Assembly: GCA_029945375.1 (NCBI GenBank) | Contig: CM057058.1 | Span: 1,488,001-1,552,000 of the forward strand | Source of the DNA: Agaricus subrufescens | Lineage: Eukaryota > Basidiomycota > Agaricomycetes > Agaricales > Agaricaceae | DNA length: 64,000 bases | Direction: 5' to 3' | Shown here: piece by piece, positions 1 through 12,213 of the stretch | Numbering within the stretch: the first letter of the stretch is position 1 | How the letters are laid out: every line of letters starts with the position of its first letter | Made by a program: the position numbers and the translations under genes | The notes under the pieces: model-generated | Told to the model about the DNA's origin: nothing | The model's input: the letters and a program-made list of their open reading frames with translations, nothing else | Databases searched by the model: none

Positions 1-1292
1 CAGAAAGAATTTCGCGAAGACAGTGGATATACTAAACTTACTTCCACGTGGGCCTTGGATCTTCGTGGAACCATTTGTGTAGGAGAGCTTCTCTGGCTGT
101 TAACCTGTTTTCTGGGTCGTATGTGAAGAGCCGACAAAGGAGATCATAGCCTTGATGAGAACGGATACGGCTTTGACACCATTCTTGTAGACGGTTGGTA
201 TAACTGACAGGATCGGTTATGGAAAAAAATACCGATGTATATATATATACGCACGGATCTAATTTCTTCATGTTATTGTATTCCGGCATATTGGCGACGC
301 CTGGCCAGTCTTTTTCTGACAATACGTTAGGCGTATTTGTCACTGGAAGAATTTGCCTTACCATCTGGAGTTCCCATGACCTCAAATATTCGTAAAAGCT
401 GATCCCTCTGAAACGGTACATTCTTCTTCGAGTCCAATTTGGCCTCTTCACCTTTAAATATCGGTCTGAGACTAGCAAGCTCAGCCATGACGCAACCAAC
501 AGCCCAACAATCGACGGCTTTGTTGTAATGTTTGGCACCCATCAGAAGCTCCGGCGCACGATACCATATCGTTACGACGACCTTGTCACCTGCGAACAGA
601 GGCTGAAGAGGCTCGTAACATAGACGTGCAAGGCCTAGGTCACCAATCTTGACTACACCTTTGGAGGTGATGAGAATGTTTGCGGGTTTGAGATCACGAT
701 GGAGGATGTGGCAAGAGTGCAGGTAGAGAAGACCATTAATGAGTTGATATATGAGTGATTTGAGGACGACTTGGGGGATCGCTGAGCGGATGGTTTGAGA
801 GTGGTGATGAATTATTTGCTGAGAAGCGTTTCGTCAGGATGGGGTGGCAGAAGGCGCAGAGAGCAACATACAAGGAAATCATGCTCAGCATACTCAAAGA
901 CCATGTAGATGGACTTGTCTTCGAGGATGACCTCTCTGAGGGCCACAATATTCTCGTGGTCAATCTCCCTGTTCAGCTGGGGCGCATATATAAGCATTCT
1001 GGGGGAATTTAACTGGAAACCAACCCACCGCTATCTCTCGGATAGCACTCTGGCTGATTCCTGTGTAGGTGACCACGTCTCCCTCCTTGTCGGGCTTGAA
1101 TTTCTTGATAGCATGAATACTGCCGTCATCTCCCTGGCTTTGGGCCTTGTACACCCGACCATAGGTCCCCGATGAAATGAAGCCGAGGATGTTGTACTTG
1201 GAGGCGACAGAGCGGTGGCTTGTGTCGCGCTTCTGCCTATAGAGGCGCATGGAGTCGTGTTGAAGAACGTTCGTAGACCAGTCGTCCGGCAT
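1..1292 (-). CDS. CDK8/SSN3: Cyclin-dependent kinase 8 (Mediator kinase module), 3' end beyond the window
   Basis: This is the catalytic subunit of the nuclear Mediator kinase module; with cyclin C it phosphorylates RNA polymerase II machinery and transcription factors. The ATG at 1292 opens an exon with the glycine-rich loop (GTYGRVYKA), the ATP-binding lysine (HAIKKFK) and the CDK8-type segment [11 protein letters not shown]. After a short intron the next exon reads [20 protein letters not shown]. Around 540-720 the minus strand encodes the catalytic loop ([10 protein letters not shown]), a DLG metal motif and the WYRAPELL activation segment. It continues into [20 protein letters not shown] and the insert [20 protein letters not shown], which separates CDK8 from cell-cycle CDKs. 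The last visible exon ([11 protein letters not shown]) ends at about 42 with a GTAAGT donor, so the remaining C-terminus lies outside. It is divergent from CHS5. Internal introns are approximate. Confidence 0.93.
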
Positions 1293-1463
1293 CGCAGGCA
1301 GCAGTGGATGGCGAGCTTCATGCCATTGCGATGCCCGCGTCGAGGCCTGCGGAGGAGGTGATGGGAAAATGGCGGATGAGAACTACCTTCCATATATGGA
1401 CAAGCTGTAGAGAACGACGTGCCAGGCCGCGGGTTACTTTGGACAATGACATCGAGAGTCACA
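1293..1463. promoter_or_regulatory. Bidirectional promoter region between CDK8 and CHS5
   Basis: Only about 170 bp separate the two divergent start codons (1292 minus, 1464 plus), so both promoters must share this stretch or lie inside the opposite 5' coding region. I see no clear TATA box. Confidence 0.5.
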
Positions 1464-3118
1464 ATGCCGCCGCAGGACAGCTTCACCTTCACGGTGGGCA
1501 AGCTAGGTTGGTTGTCTTTTTCTCAGCTGCTGGAATACCCGAGCTCACCGACGAATTCAGATGCTGGCATGGCTGTAAGATCCGCGATATGACCGAGAGT
1601 CAGCCTGATGACATGTTCTTAGATTCTCCTAGGCGAGCGGGCCCATCTTATTGAGTTTCCTTCGGTCCTACTACCACCGGGCGCCACGACAGGCTCGATA
1701 GTCAACATATCTGTTACTCAAAACCATGTCGAGGAGAAGCGACGCGATACAGACTTCTGGCAGCTGCAAGACGATATCTCGGCGACATTTGGCGTGAAAA
1801 CGCCGCAACCGCCGGAATTGCAGGTGCGTGTATATGTTATCCCCCAATTATTCCTTTGGTGCTGATCCTATTATCTGCCGCAGCTCCGAAACGTCACTCA
1901 GACATCCGTAACTCTAGAATGGCCCTCTATTCAGCTCGCTACCGCAAAGCTTCGCTCCCTCGATATTTATCGCAACGGGCAGCGGCTCGCTGCGATTCCC
2001 TCTCCTCTCACCAACACTTCTACAAAACTGTCCGGACTCGAACTTGACAAGGAATACTCGTTTCAACTCGTCCTCAGAACAACCGCCGGAACATACCCCT
2101 CAAATCTACTTCGCGTCAAGACGCATACTATGACAGATACATCTGGTATATGTGTTTGTTTTGGAAACGTACAGGACCCTACGTTACTCGAGAACGCGAA
2201 GATGGCCTTGAGAGACATGAAGGCGAAATGGAGCGAGAAAATCCAAATTGATACCACACACTTTGTGTGTACGACTCCTGCTGCAACACCAAGTGGTGCT
2301 CAAGCCGCGGGGAACGTTGGAAGTGCTCCTGGCGTGGAGTACCAGCGTGCGTTACAGCTCAGTATACCTGTCGTTCAACCACATTGGATTTTGGCTTGCT
2401 ACAGTGAACGAAAGTGAGTTGAGACTTGTTTTTTTCTGTGCTTTCTGGTTGTGGATTAAATGGCTCGTGTAGGATGGTACCCATTGGCTCGTATTATCTC
2501 GGTTCGCCTAGCACAACCCAACTTTCATCCGGCTTCAATCGACCTCAATCCATGTCACAAGCTTCCCTTCACCAATCATCTACTGCGTCTCTCCAAAAAA
2601 CAGCTGCCGCTAATTCTAATCGTGCATCTATGCCGTTACCAGCCCGGAACAACGGCAACTCCCCTCCTGCAGCCTCCTCCCCTCCAGCAGCTCGATTCGA
2701 GGCTCCACGAGAAGTGGATGAAGGTCAACATTCACAATCATCATCGCCACCTCCCCGTGTCACTTCAGGCGAATCCCATCGTCGCGACGGATCAATGAAA
2801 ATGAATTTCAAGTTCCCTTCGCCCCCTGATAGTGCATCTAGTACGCCAAAGAATAGCGATGCAGAGGGCGAAGCTAGGCTACAAGAAGGAACATCACGCG
2901 ACAGTACACAAGGAGGCCAGCAGCATGAAGAAGAAGGCGAGGAAGACGAATCACAGATGCTAAAGAGCAAAGGTCACGTGAAAGCTCAAGAATCGATCAT
3001 TTCACCATCAAGTATTGAAGTTCCACCTCCACCCCCAGTAGAGAAGGAGAGATCGCAAAGTAGCACAGCTGATGAAGAAGATGAGGTTGGAGATACAGTT
3101 GAGGTTCCTTTGAATTAG
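1464..3118 (+). CDS. CHS5: Exomer scaffold protein Chs5 (FN3-BRCT)
   Basis: Chs5 is the scaffold of exomer, the trans-Golgi coat that sends cargo such as chitin synthase to the plasma membrane. Exons 1464-1506, 1561-1574, 1623-1823, 1884-2413 and 2473-3118 join in frame to 477 aa. The N-terminus (FTFTVGKLDAG, then HLIEFPSVLLPPG) matches the Chs5 dimerisation region. Exon 4 carries the FN3 domain (VTQTSVTLEWPS to EYSFQLVLRTTAG) and then the BRCT domain (THTMTDTSGICVCFGNVQDP, DTTHFVC, IPVVQPHWILACYSERK). The C-terminal ~200 residues are Ser/Pro/Glu-rich and low complexity, as in the yeast protein. Exon 2 is only 14 nt; skipping it loses the conserved DAGMA stretch. The start gives the expected MPPQDSFTFTVGKL opening with no earlier in-frame ATG needed. 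Confidence 0.94.
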
Positions 3119-4388
3119 GTCATTCATCTCTCTACGTGTGTGGCTGTTTATTTTTCTGGTGTTATTTATTTGAAGAGATTTCTTTTTAATGATTATTACT
3201 CTAATGCGACGCGTGGACTGAGCGACGACTACCCCGGCCCGTTTACAGCTCCATATTCATGACATGAACGCATGGACAGCTGCTTCTCTTATCTCAGTAG
3301 GAAATCTTAATGATTGAGATCCAAAAAGAAGTTGAACCTGCTGGCATATTTTTCCGAGAGGATTACAGTGTGTTATTGTCTCTATGTTCAGCTTCCCTTG
3401 CTTACGTTTCTGCCGTACAGTGGCATTATGGCTTGCCCACGTTCATTACAATACTCCTTCTGGCGATCATTCATTAAGCAGAACTCCAAACAATCTCGGT
3501 TCACAGGTTCATGTTCTGGAATGCAACGTCACAGTTTCTCCTCGTGGTCCTCTTCATCATGCACATTGACTTTACAAGGTCTCATGGTCTGGTGAGGCTG
3601 ATTTTTTATATTGGCACCGCGACATCTGAGTGACAGAGTTGCCACCAACACGCGAAGCGCTTGCCTTCTCGGACCCGATAGTTCATGTGCATCCATGAAT
3701 AGGAGGACAAATATGTCAAATGCTCAGGCTTCTTTTAGTGGGGCTGATTCTCAATATGAACAAGGAAATGAAATGGGGCAGTGATTTGACAGAGTTTTTG
3801 CGTTCAAGTTTTTCTCAAAGAATAACATTCCATGTGGATTACTTTGATTATCTTGTTGATCGATACACTAGCTCACATGTGCTGCCAAGACTTTTTTTCT
3901 ATAAGTTGCAGTCATTCACTCTGATCATACCGTTGCGAGGTGTCTGGTGGAGTCTCTGCCGGGACTTTGTCTCTCTACCGGCGATTTATCGTTTAATTTT
4001 GTGGTGTATCTTTTGGTATTTGACAAAGCTTGCGACGTATGCTAGTAATAGCTTGGGCTTGGCGAGCTGCTGATGCTCGTGATGACAGTGATCTCTTGGT
4101 ATTTCGTATTCCATATATGGTTCACACTCCGACTGTCGTTGCACTCTTCTTTGATCTATCTCATTGCTGTCAACCATGCAGGTCCTTTAAATTACGTCCA
4201 GCTTCTTAGCCATTTGCGGATCTTCCAGTATCACACTCAGTTCACATGGTCTACTATCTGAATCCAAGTCCAGAGTATTCGTTTTTTCCGAGCAGGCCAA
4301 TGTGACCTTTCTGTGGTGTATAAAAAGGTAGCGTTTAGGACGATGGATACTCAACGTCCAGCGTTACAACTCTTGGTCTCTCTTGAAA
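3119..4388. other. Intergenic region with the M35 protease core promoter
   Basis: I find no convincing gene here; the ORFs are short, not recognisable and lack splice-linked neighbours. The right end holds a core promoter: TATAAAAA at 4319-4326, about 65 bp before the protease ATG, with a CCAAT at 4297-4301. This is the clearest TATA promoter in the window and fits a strongly inducible secreted enzyme. Confidence 0.6.
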
Positions 4389-5775
4389 ATGCTCTTCCGT
4401 CCTCTCGTCGCTCTCAGTCTCTTTGGTATCGCTCTTGCCAACCCTATCAGGAGGGCCGACAACCTCGAGGTTTCCGTTGCTGGACCTTCCAGTAGCGTAA
4501 AATCGATTGACGACCTCAAGTTCACTGCTAAGGTCACCAACACTGGTGCTGAGGCCGTCAAGGTCTTGAAATACGGCACTATTCTGGACGAACTCCCGAC
4601 CAGGTCGTTCAAGGTCACGAAAGATGGCCAGGAAGTCAAGTTCACTGGTCTCAAGGTTAGTAATGGTCGATTCATTCGTGCGCGCAGGGTTAATGACGAC
4701 TTTGTTCTAGATGTCAGTCTCATTGAGTGATTCTGCTTACACGGTCATCCAACCCGGACAGACTGTTACGACTGTTCACGATGGTGGGACAAATTTCGTT
4801 ATCAAGAGGGTGCTATTTGACGTGTACAATCATTAGTCGCTCAACTCTTTGACTTCGAGGCCGCCGGTGCCGGAAAATACACCTTTGAAGCCCTTACCGC
4901 TTTCCCCATGGAAACCGATGCCACTCTCAGCAAAGTTCAAGCTCCTACTACAGCTGTTGAGGTTGAAGTTACTGAGGACGTTGCTCACCGCCAAATTGAA
5001 GCCGCTAACAAACGCTCGACCGATGTATGCACGACATCTTCGTTGAAGTCTTTCATCGATGCTGCATACTCTGAAGCCCGTTCATTGGCCTCGCTCTCCG
5101 TCAGCTATATTAACACCTTTGGAGCCAGTGACAGTCTGTTCAGGAGTTACTGGGGTACCAACTCCGCTTCGAGCGTGAGCACGATTTTCAGCCGAGTTGC
5201 TAGCGGAGGCTCGTCCACGTAAGTGATACTTTGCTAGTTCTGGTTTATTGAGGAAACAGTACTGATGAACCAATCCCTCCTAGCTTGAACTGCCAAGATA
5301 CATTCGGAGTTTGTGATGGCAATGTCATTGCCTATACCCTCATCTCTACTGGCAATGTGGGTACAAGAAAGCACTTTTACGACTACTCGAATGGCTAACT
5401 CTTTATCTCTAATAGATCTACTTCTGTGACATCTTCTATAATGAAGTGACCAGCTCAAGGCTTTGCTCTGGCACATCTGTTGCCTCTCGTAACATCCGTG
5501 GTGGCACCGTCTTACATGAGGTGAGAAATTTTCGTATTATCATGAGAGTCTGAAATTGATACATGTGTTTCATAGCTCACTCATGCCACTTCGGGAACTG
5601 ATGACATTACCTATGGTTGCGCCGCTGACCAAGCTCTTTCCAACGGAAACAAGATTGCTAACGCTGACAACTTTAACGTTAGTGATTTCCCCCTTTCTAT
5701 TTATCACAGTCGCTAATTTCTCTACCTATAACGCAGTGCTTCTCCACCCAAGTCTACCAGAGCACCCAGTGCTGA
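4389..5775 (+). CDS. Secreted deuterolysin-type metalloprotease (M35, peptidyl-Lys metalloendopeptidase-like)
   Basis: This is a zinc endopeptidase of the aspzincin family, made as a secreted pre-pro-enzyme. Seven exons (4389-4655, 4711-4783, 4837-5218, 5284-5356, 5416-5520, 5576-5677, 5737-5775) give 346 aa, close to the ~348 aa of the Grifola peptidyl-Lys enzyme. The first ~19 residues (MLFRPLVALSLFGIALANP) are a signal peptide, followed by a propeptide of about 160 residues. The catalytic HELTH motif and the aspzincin motif GTDDITYGC are both present, giving two His and one Asp as zinc ligands plus the catalytic Glu. Mature-domain cysteines (DVC, NCQDTFGVC, YFCD, RLC, YGC, NCF, QC) fit the family. 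The intron at 5521-5575 falls between E and L of HELTH. The TTG upstream was rejected as a start in favour of ATG 4389. Confidence 0.95.
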
Positions 5776-6227
5776 GCGAGGTTGTAGGAGCCGGATGATA
5801 GTAGCATGTATTCTTAGGGTGTAAAGTACTTCGAATGTACGTATAAGTCATAAAATTGAGGGAACTTGTGGTTGAAAATGGCAGCGCATATGTGAACAAT
5901 GAATTCACATTAAACAATTAAGAGGGGATCGACGGTTCAAACTCCGTTTTCAGCGGACAACAATCATTCAAAGAATACGAGGATTATTTATAGTTGTTTT
6001 GACAAATTCTGGGGGGTTGTTGTAGCAGTGTCACAATCATCGGGGGACTGGAGCACACCGTATTGTTATAATGCTTCTTGTTTTCTAGAATAAAAAGTTC
6101 AGTTTAATCTTCTTATAGATACCACATAACGAATCTATGTAATTGTAAATCAATTGTATGGAATTGTCATGTGCGTGATTTGATCACCGACAGGTGCAAG
6201 GTGGGTCTCCATTTGGCCTCCATCCTT
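5776..6227. other. Intergenic, nothing recognised
   Basis: This AT-rich stretch holds the 3' UTR of the protease and the 5' region of the aminopeptidase gene. It has no ORF, RNA gene or repeat that I can support. Confidence 0.5.
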
Positions 6228-7597
6228 ATGTTTCGACTGCCACTACGATTTTCACATTCCTCTCGCCCAATTTATCAACCCACTCTATACAATCATGCTT
6301 CTCAGCTCCTGCAACGACACTGGGTGGTAAGACGACTGTCCTCCACCAACGAGTTAGGGTTAGGGTCTGCAGAAGCTGAAGATTTCGGAACCTATAGCGT
6401 TATACTACCACCAGAACCTTTCGTATTTGGTGTTTCGCATATAAAACCTCGACAAGTGCCTGCACAAATTGTCAAACCTGCATATGTAACCAACAATGGG
6501 AACGAGGTACTAGAAGGAGCCAGTAAACCAGAGAGCAGAGTGCGGTTAGGTGGAGAAGAGGAATTGCGGTTGAGAAGCGCGGCGAGCCTGGCGAAGAAAG
6601 TCAGGGAATATGCAGGGTCGCTTGTCAAAGTTACTTTTTTTCTTCTAGAGCTGTTCCAGGACTGACCTTCCTTATGTCCAGGCCGGAGTGACAACCAACT
6701 CAATTGATTCAGCTGTGCATGAATTTATTCTATCCCACAAGGCATACCCTTCTCCTCTAGGGTACCTCGGATTTCCTCGCTCATGTTGCACTAGCGTGAA
6801 TAATATCATAGTGCATGGAATTCCTGATGAGTATGTCAGAATTTGACGGCTCGGATGTGTGTTGACGTGAATTTTACAGTCGACCGTTGGAAGAAGGTGA
6901 TATTGTCAATGTGGATATCACCGTTTATCTGAATGGATATCACGGTGATACTTCGCAAACATTTCTCGTTGGTGATGTCGTGAGTCTCTGGTCTTCTATT
7001 TACTAATACTAACTCTCTAATTTGTTATCGTGTAAGGATGATCAAGGAAGGCAATTGATTGATGTGACCAACCAAGCTCTAAGCGCAGGAATCAAAGCGT
7101 GTGGTCCGAGGCGCCCGTTCAAAGGGATCGGCCGAGCAATAGAAGGTGTCTTAGGAAAGCACTATTCCGTCTCATCTCAGTTTACGGGACACGGGATAGG
7201 GACACACTTCCATACCCGACCTTGGATTCTCCACCATAGTGAGTCATAGGCTCTCTTGTTTAATGCTGTGTTCTCACAGTGTTACCAAGAAAATGATGAA
7301 CCTGGAGTTATGGAGCCTGGTCATTGCTTTACCGTCGAGGCATGAGCTCTCTTCCATCTTCATTTTACTGTTTATTGATTGTTCGTTCGAAATTAGCCGT
7401 CGATCATACAAGGGCGAAATCCTCGAGGTTGGATTTTCCCAGATGAATGGACGGCATCTACGGAGGTAGGTGTATATCTCATCAAGATTAATAGAGTTTG
7501 TAACTCAATTGTCATCAAATAGAATTGTGCAAGAAGCGCGCAGGCAGAACATATGGTTCTAATCACTGATACTGGAGTTGACGTTCTCACAGAGTAG
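6228..7597 (+). CDS. Mitochondrial type-1 methionine aminopeptidase (MAP1D-like)
   Basis: This enzyme removes the initiator methionine from new proteins; a targeting peptide indicates mitochondria. Exons 6228-6629, 6682-6830, 6880-6979, 7037-7238, 7290-7339, 7397-7465 and 7523-7597 join to 348 aa. The first ~45 residues are Arg/Ser-rich without acids, with a RRLSS cleavage-like site. The pita-bread fold ligands are visible: [17 protein letters not shown] (two Asp), [12 protein letters not shown] (His), GHCFTVEPSI (Glu) and the terminal Glu in [11 protein letters not shown]. Catalytic His is in [10 protein letters not shown]. The intron at 7340-7396 starts with GC instead of GT; using the nearby GT would delete the essential Val-Glu. 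Intron 7239-7289 is chosen because it yields [14 protein letters not shown], matching the family. It ends [12 protein letters not shown]. Confidence 0.93.
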
Positions 7598-9483
7598 GCG
7601 CCACAATGTAGCGTCGATACTACAGTGTTTGTTTCAGACCTCCTTGGGTACCGGCTGATTTTTACGTTCAATTTCGCAGTGCATGTACTATCTTGACACA
7701 GTTTTTCAGTACCCTTTAACAAATGAGAAATATCACTGCAAGGCGACATTCTTGCCCGTCGACTTGTGTAAGTACCAGAAAACAAACAAGTTGAACCAAG
7801 GATGTGTGTATAAATTTGAGTTTGTCACGTTCACCACCGCTCAAATAATTTGCTTCCCAGCCCCAGTCATATCAGTCACTCTAGGATGACTATGTCAGTT
7901 TGCAACTATACGTATACTCGGTCATGTATTATATGCAGACTCAGGCCTCTGCTCATCAAATGCAGTGGCCACATCCATCTACGTTGGCTCTTCAGCTTCA
8001 ACGGTTCAGATATTGAATATTTGCTGCGATCCTCTATCTTGGAGCGTACCCTGAATCCGAGCATATTGTGCTCTGGTATAAAGCCACTTTCCACGTTTGT
8101 CAATCGTTCATAGCTATGATCCAATTGTGTGGTTCATCTCGTGCTGCCAAACTTGTTTCAAGCGTTTTTCAACATGCTGTCTCTGCCGTGCGTGTGTTGG
8201 CAGCGTAAGGGGAGTAGTTTGTTTGTGCCATTGACAATGCTCATTAACGGGTTTGCTGCACCAATGACAATTGATTTTTTATTCGTTTCAGCATAGAAAT
8301 CATGGTAGAAAAGTAACTCGAGCTGATCATAGGAGGATGGTGCCACTTTACGTCCTGAATTCTCAATTTCCCATGTTCCCGGTTTCCCATGATAATAAAA
8401 GAGGTCAAGAGCAGCGCTAGCTGTCACCAATTATAAAATTAGGAGACATCTTTATGTCCGGGCCCGGCTCGGGCAGGCCACAACTTCGTTGATATTCCTT
8501 AGTTCCGAACGGAACGAACACAGTTGAGTGTAGTCGTCTTCAATATGTATCTCAATTCCCCTGAAATAGACCCCATGAGTAAACAACGATCTAATCTACC
8601 ATGCTCTCTATAGACTAGGTAGAAATGCCATCCAGAAAACATGAGACTGTTGGTTGATCCATTCTCCTTGATGCGAGAAGCACGGCACATAAGCTCATTT
8701 GATGTTATTGTATGGCCCTCTTCAAGATGTTATATCTTGGTCATTACCTCGTGGTATCCTAAATCTGCATCTGTGAGGTAACTTGTCCCACGATGTACGT
8801 GGAAGGAGATCGACGAATCTAGGGCAGGTGTACCTATATGTGTAAAAAATACAACGCACAGATATTGTCGAAGCGAACGAATAGATTAGCCTAGAGGAAA
8901 AGGACATGTCGACGATCGCAGTGGAGTCACCGGGCACAATGGGATCGAATTCTGACAGTACCTGAAGGCACTAAGACAGTAAAAACGAGTCAGGCTGCGT
9001 TGCCACTGAAACGCGATCGGTGGTGGGTTAAAGCTCCGAGGAGACTCATTTCAGGCTAAGGAAAACGAGACAGTTGACTTGAAGGGGTGCTATTGAGGGT
9101 GCATAATACTTTACTATATGATAACTCATTACTTTTCCATATTCTGGTTCAACGTTAAGACAGTATTAAGTTTGAACACCTGTTGTCGGATTATTGGGAC
9201 TGCAGTACAAGAAAACTACTGTTATTGAATTGTGGAGTTGACTCCATTGTCATCAGCAACGACTCCGATGGGCTCAGTTCGTAAATGCGCTCTAGGAGAG
9301 GAGACTGAGTTCATCAAAGCAGGATCAATCATGATGTGATCGCAATCTGATGGGCATCGAAACTGGATTACATAATCGGCGATGACTAAATGAGCATTGA
9401 CTGGGGACCTTCACCACCGGCCCACCACCACCGTTCGCACCCCATCTGCCGCGACCTAGTGCACAAACAGATTCCTAATCGCC
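7598..9483. other. 1.9 kb intergenic region, nothing recognised
   Basis: There are short ORFs on both strands (for example 90 codons on minus at 8158-8430) but none shows a known motif, splice-linked exons or convincing codon use. I see no repeat or RNA gene. Confidence 0.45.
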
Positions 9484-9938
9484 ATGCTGATCAAAGTAAA
9501 GGTATATATATGCGCTTTCTGCTGTTCTACTTCCTCATCTCACAACATTTGCGTTTGTAACAGACCCTCACCGGCAAAGAGGTATGAGATATCGGTGGAT
9601 CGTCTGGATGTCCGCAGTCTAATGTCCGTTACACAGATAGAGCTCGATATCAACCTCGATGACCAGGTATGGCTGCATTTTCTCGTGGTGTGAACCATTT
9701 TGAGAAATCCTCCAGATCACGCGCATTAAAGAGAAGGTCGAGGAGCAGTCGGGTGTTCCGCCTGCTCAACAGCGATTGATCTTTGGTGGCCGACAAATGT
9801 AAGTCTTCGATATATCTCGTCACCAGGCATGGCTCTGATCTGCGGATCCAAAGGCCCGATGATAAAACAGCGAAGGACTTCAATATCACTGCGGGGGCGG
9901 TGCTTCACCTTGTACTCGCGCTTCGGGGAGGCTGTTGA
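9484..9938 (+). CDS. NEDD8/RUB1: Ubiquitin-like modifier NEDD8/Rub1
   Basis: NEDD8 is the ubiquitin-like protein conjugated to cullins, activating cullin-RING E3 ligases. Five exons (9484-9501, 9564-9581, 9637-9666, 9716-9798, 9854-9938) encode 77 aa. The protein opens MLIKVKTLTGKEIELDIN and continues [20 protein letters not shown], then [12 protein letters not shown] and [12 protein letters not shown]. The Ala-Leu-Arg-Gly-Gly end, with Ala at the position where ubiquitin has Arg72, marks it as NEDD8 rather than ubiquitin. A single Cys follows Gly-Gly and must be removed by the NEDD8 hydrolase. The first two exons are 18 nt each, so ORF-based gene finding would miss this gene. Confidence 0.96.
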
Positions 9939-10421
9939 TGCATAATCTTGGGCGCTAGTGGATCAAGTTCACGTTTTTCATTAGTAGTCGGCTGTGCCGA
10001 TGAGTGTATAATTTCCTACCATTCAAACATATTAACGATCGCAATCGGAATACAAACTCAGTTTCTCTCATGCGAAAGGCACAGATATTCTTAGAACTTC
10101 GTTCCCTTTTGGATACAATGGAATACAACACCCACCACTGACGCAGGCAGTCAAGACATCTATCAGTCCCATCACATACTACTCAAAGATAGTTTTAACC
10201 CAGTTTGAATTCCATCTCATCATCACCATTCTGCAAATCACGGCATCGACCACATGGTTACAATCGCAGACTACGATAAATCAGGAGTTACGTTCTCATC
10301 TCCTTCTGATTGTGACCCACTTCTAGCTGCCTCCCCTTTGATGTATCATGTTTCTACCACCATTCTTCTCCAACGACAAGTTTAAATAAGCCTGAAGTGG
10401 GATGGTCAACAACCCCATCGC
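9939..10421. other. Intergenic, nothing recognised
   Basis: This holds the NEDD8 3' UTR and the upstream region of the DUF6533 gene. I see no coding signal or repeat. Confidence 0.45.
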
Positions 10422-12213
10422 ATGTCTGCCGTACCAGATTCCGCCGTTTTCAAAATCGACATAACCAATGTAAGTTTCTCGGTGCATCCTCAATTCCCTG
10501 CTCAAGTTAGCATCTTTCAGTACGCATATGGTGCGCGTTTTTACACCTTGTCCTGTCTTCATATCTTGACTTGTGTCCAACGTCGCGTGTATAAAGTTGC
10601 GGGGCAGTGTCTCATGGTTTGGGATATACTCTTGACTCTGGATGACGAGGTTAGTCCTTAACCTATCAGTTGTTGACAAATTTAGACTCCGTGAACAGGT
10701 CAGACATGTTTGGTGTGCCCCTTGGACAATGGGAAAGGCTCTGTTCTTCATCGTAAGCCACTGATGATGTTTCTCTTTTTGGCCAACGCTGATTTCCGGC
10801 AGAATCGTTATGGTTCTCCAGCCCTCATACTTCTTGATCTATGCTGTACGTTGAGATCCGGCTGAGGAAATCGCATTTCTATACCTAATACTGGTCTGGT
10901 CAGTCCTTTTGGATACAGGCTTGAGTAAAAATGCACGTCAAGTTTTGATTCCGCTTGAAAAGTGGACTAACCCAAACATAGGCGTATGTCGTTACTCTAA
11001 TATACACAGAATGTTCGATGAAACCCCGTCGTTTAGATGCAAGTTCTTGTTTATTGTACCATCTATCATGGCAATCGTCGTTTTTACCTCGATCGAATGT
11101 GAGTACTTCATACTAGAGTCCAGATAGGCGATAACCCAATCTAACGGCCGTTGCAGTTACACTTCTTTTACGGATTCATGCGTTATACAGATCAACTTAT
11201 CTCTTTCTTACGTTAACTATGCTTTGTGTGGTGAGCCTGAATTGGTTTATGTAGTCCGCTTGCTCAGGGATATGTGTCAGATATCTGCAGCAACGATGCT
11301 AGGGGTTACCTCGTACTGGTTTTCCCAAATGACATGTTGAGTTTCTTGATCCCCTGCGTCTTAAGCACTATTAACAGAGATGTAGGGTATAGTAATCTTA
11401 CAATTGGATGTCGCGCCGTTCTATATGTACCTGGGAAGGCATTAATGGGCGTATTCTGGACTCCAATTTTCATTTTCGAAATAGGTTTGGTGCCTTCAAT
11501 CTCAAGCTTTATCCTTTCTAAACTTATATGAAAAGTTGTATTCGCTCTTACATTGCTTGATACCTATCGTAATTGTGAGTTGATTTTGAAATGTCTAACT
11601 CTCAAAAAATTACTCATACTTTGTAGGGGATACGGTACACTTAAGCGACGCGACGAAACTCGCTTCAATCATATACCGTGATGGTGAGCTCTTCAAGATT
11701 CCGGATCAATTCAATAAACTGATTGCGTGTAGATTTAATTTACTATATATGTGAGCCCTTCTACAAGCATTTTCACATGTAGCTGACTGCCTCTCTCAAG
11801 CCATGATTAGTTAGATATTTCATGGTTCTCTTGACCATACTGTTGTGGACTGACATTTTTACTTCAGCAATCTCCATTGTCAATTTTACTATCTGGACTT
11901 CGTCGTCCTCCCTTCTCTATCTGGGAGTCGGGTAAGTTCTATTCAACCGTTACTAACCCAATATTCGCCCTAAAATAAGTTATCGTTTAGCATCATGCGG
12001 AGTTTACAATCTATCATCTGCTCAAGGTCAACAACGCGTCTCAAAAACTGTCTTTGCATTGAGTGCATTACTAATTTTGTACTTTGTTTGTTTCTTTTCA
12101 GGTTGACGTTGAATGTTTGTCAAAGTATTGATTCAACCAGGATTGTTCGGTTCTCTGGAACTTTGGATTCTTTTTCATTTTTTGACCGGTGTGCTGCTGA
12201 TCCTCAGCCTTAG
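10422..12213 (+). CDS. Seven-transmembrane DUF6533-family protein (function unknown)
   Basis: This belongs to a large basidiomycete family of integral membrane proteins with an N-terminal DUF6533 domain; no member function is established to my knowledge. The ATG at 10422 gives MSAVPDSAVFKIDITN, then a GTAAGT intron. Next come AYGARFYTLSC, VWDILLTLDDEVRHVW and GKALFFINRYG, the family's hallmark pattern around helices 1-3. Later exons give FTLLLRIHALYRSTYLF (near 11160), LASIIYRD followed by LIYYI (near 11660-11750), and IVNFTIWTSSSSLLYLGVG (11880-11935). These are the conserved later helices. At least eight short introns interrupt it. The exact exon set from 10850 to 11650 and the final stop are uncertain; 12213 is the last in-frame stop I could follow. 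Sequence here is AT-richer than neighbouring housekeeping genes. Confidence 0.7.

Noticed and set aside
1031..1501. 156-codon minus ORF overlapping the CDK8/CHS5 promoter, starting MPTVKVKLSCGG
   Set aside because: It runs antisense to the first CHS5 exons and through CDK8 exon 1 in another frame. CDK8 has a well-placed start at 1292, and nothing in this ORF resembles a protein family.
3720..4073. 117-codon hydrophobic plus ORF
   Set aside because: The composition is just T-rich DNA read as Leu/Phe/Ile. No motif, no splice-linked exons, and no supporting promoter.
5930..5950. B-box-like GGTTCAAACTCC
   Set aside because: There is no matching A box at the right distance and no cloverleaf, so there is no tRNA or SINE evidence here.
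6345..6370. TTAGGGTTAGGG telomere-like repeat
   Set aside because: It lies in the coding sequence of the aminopeptidase and has only two units; it is explained by the codons for ELGLGS.
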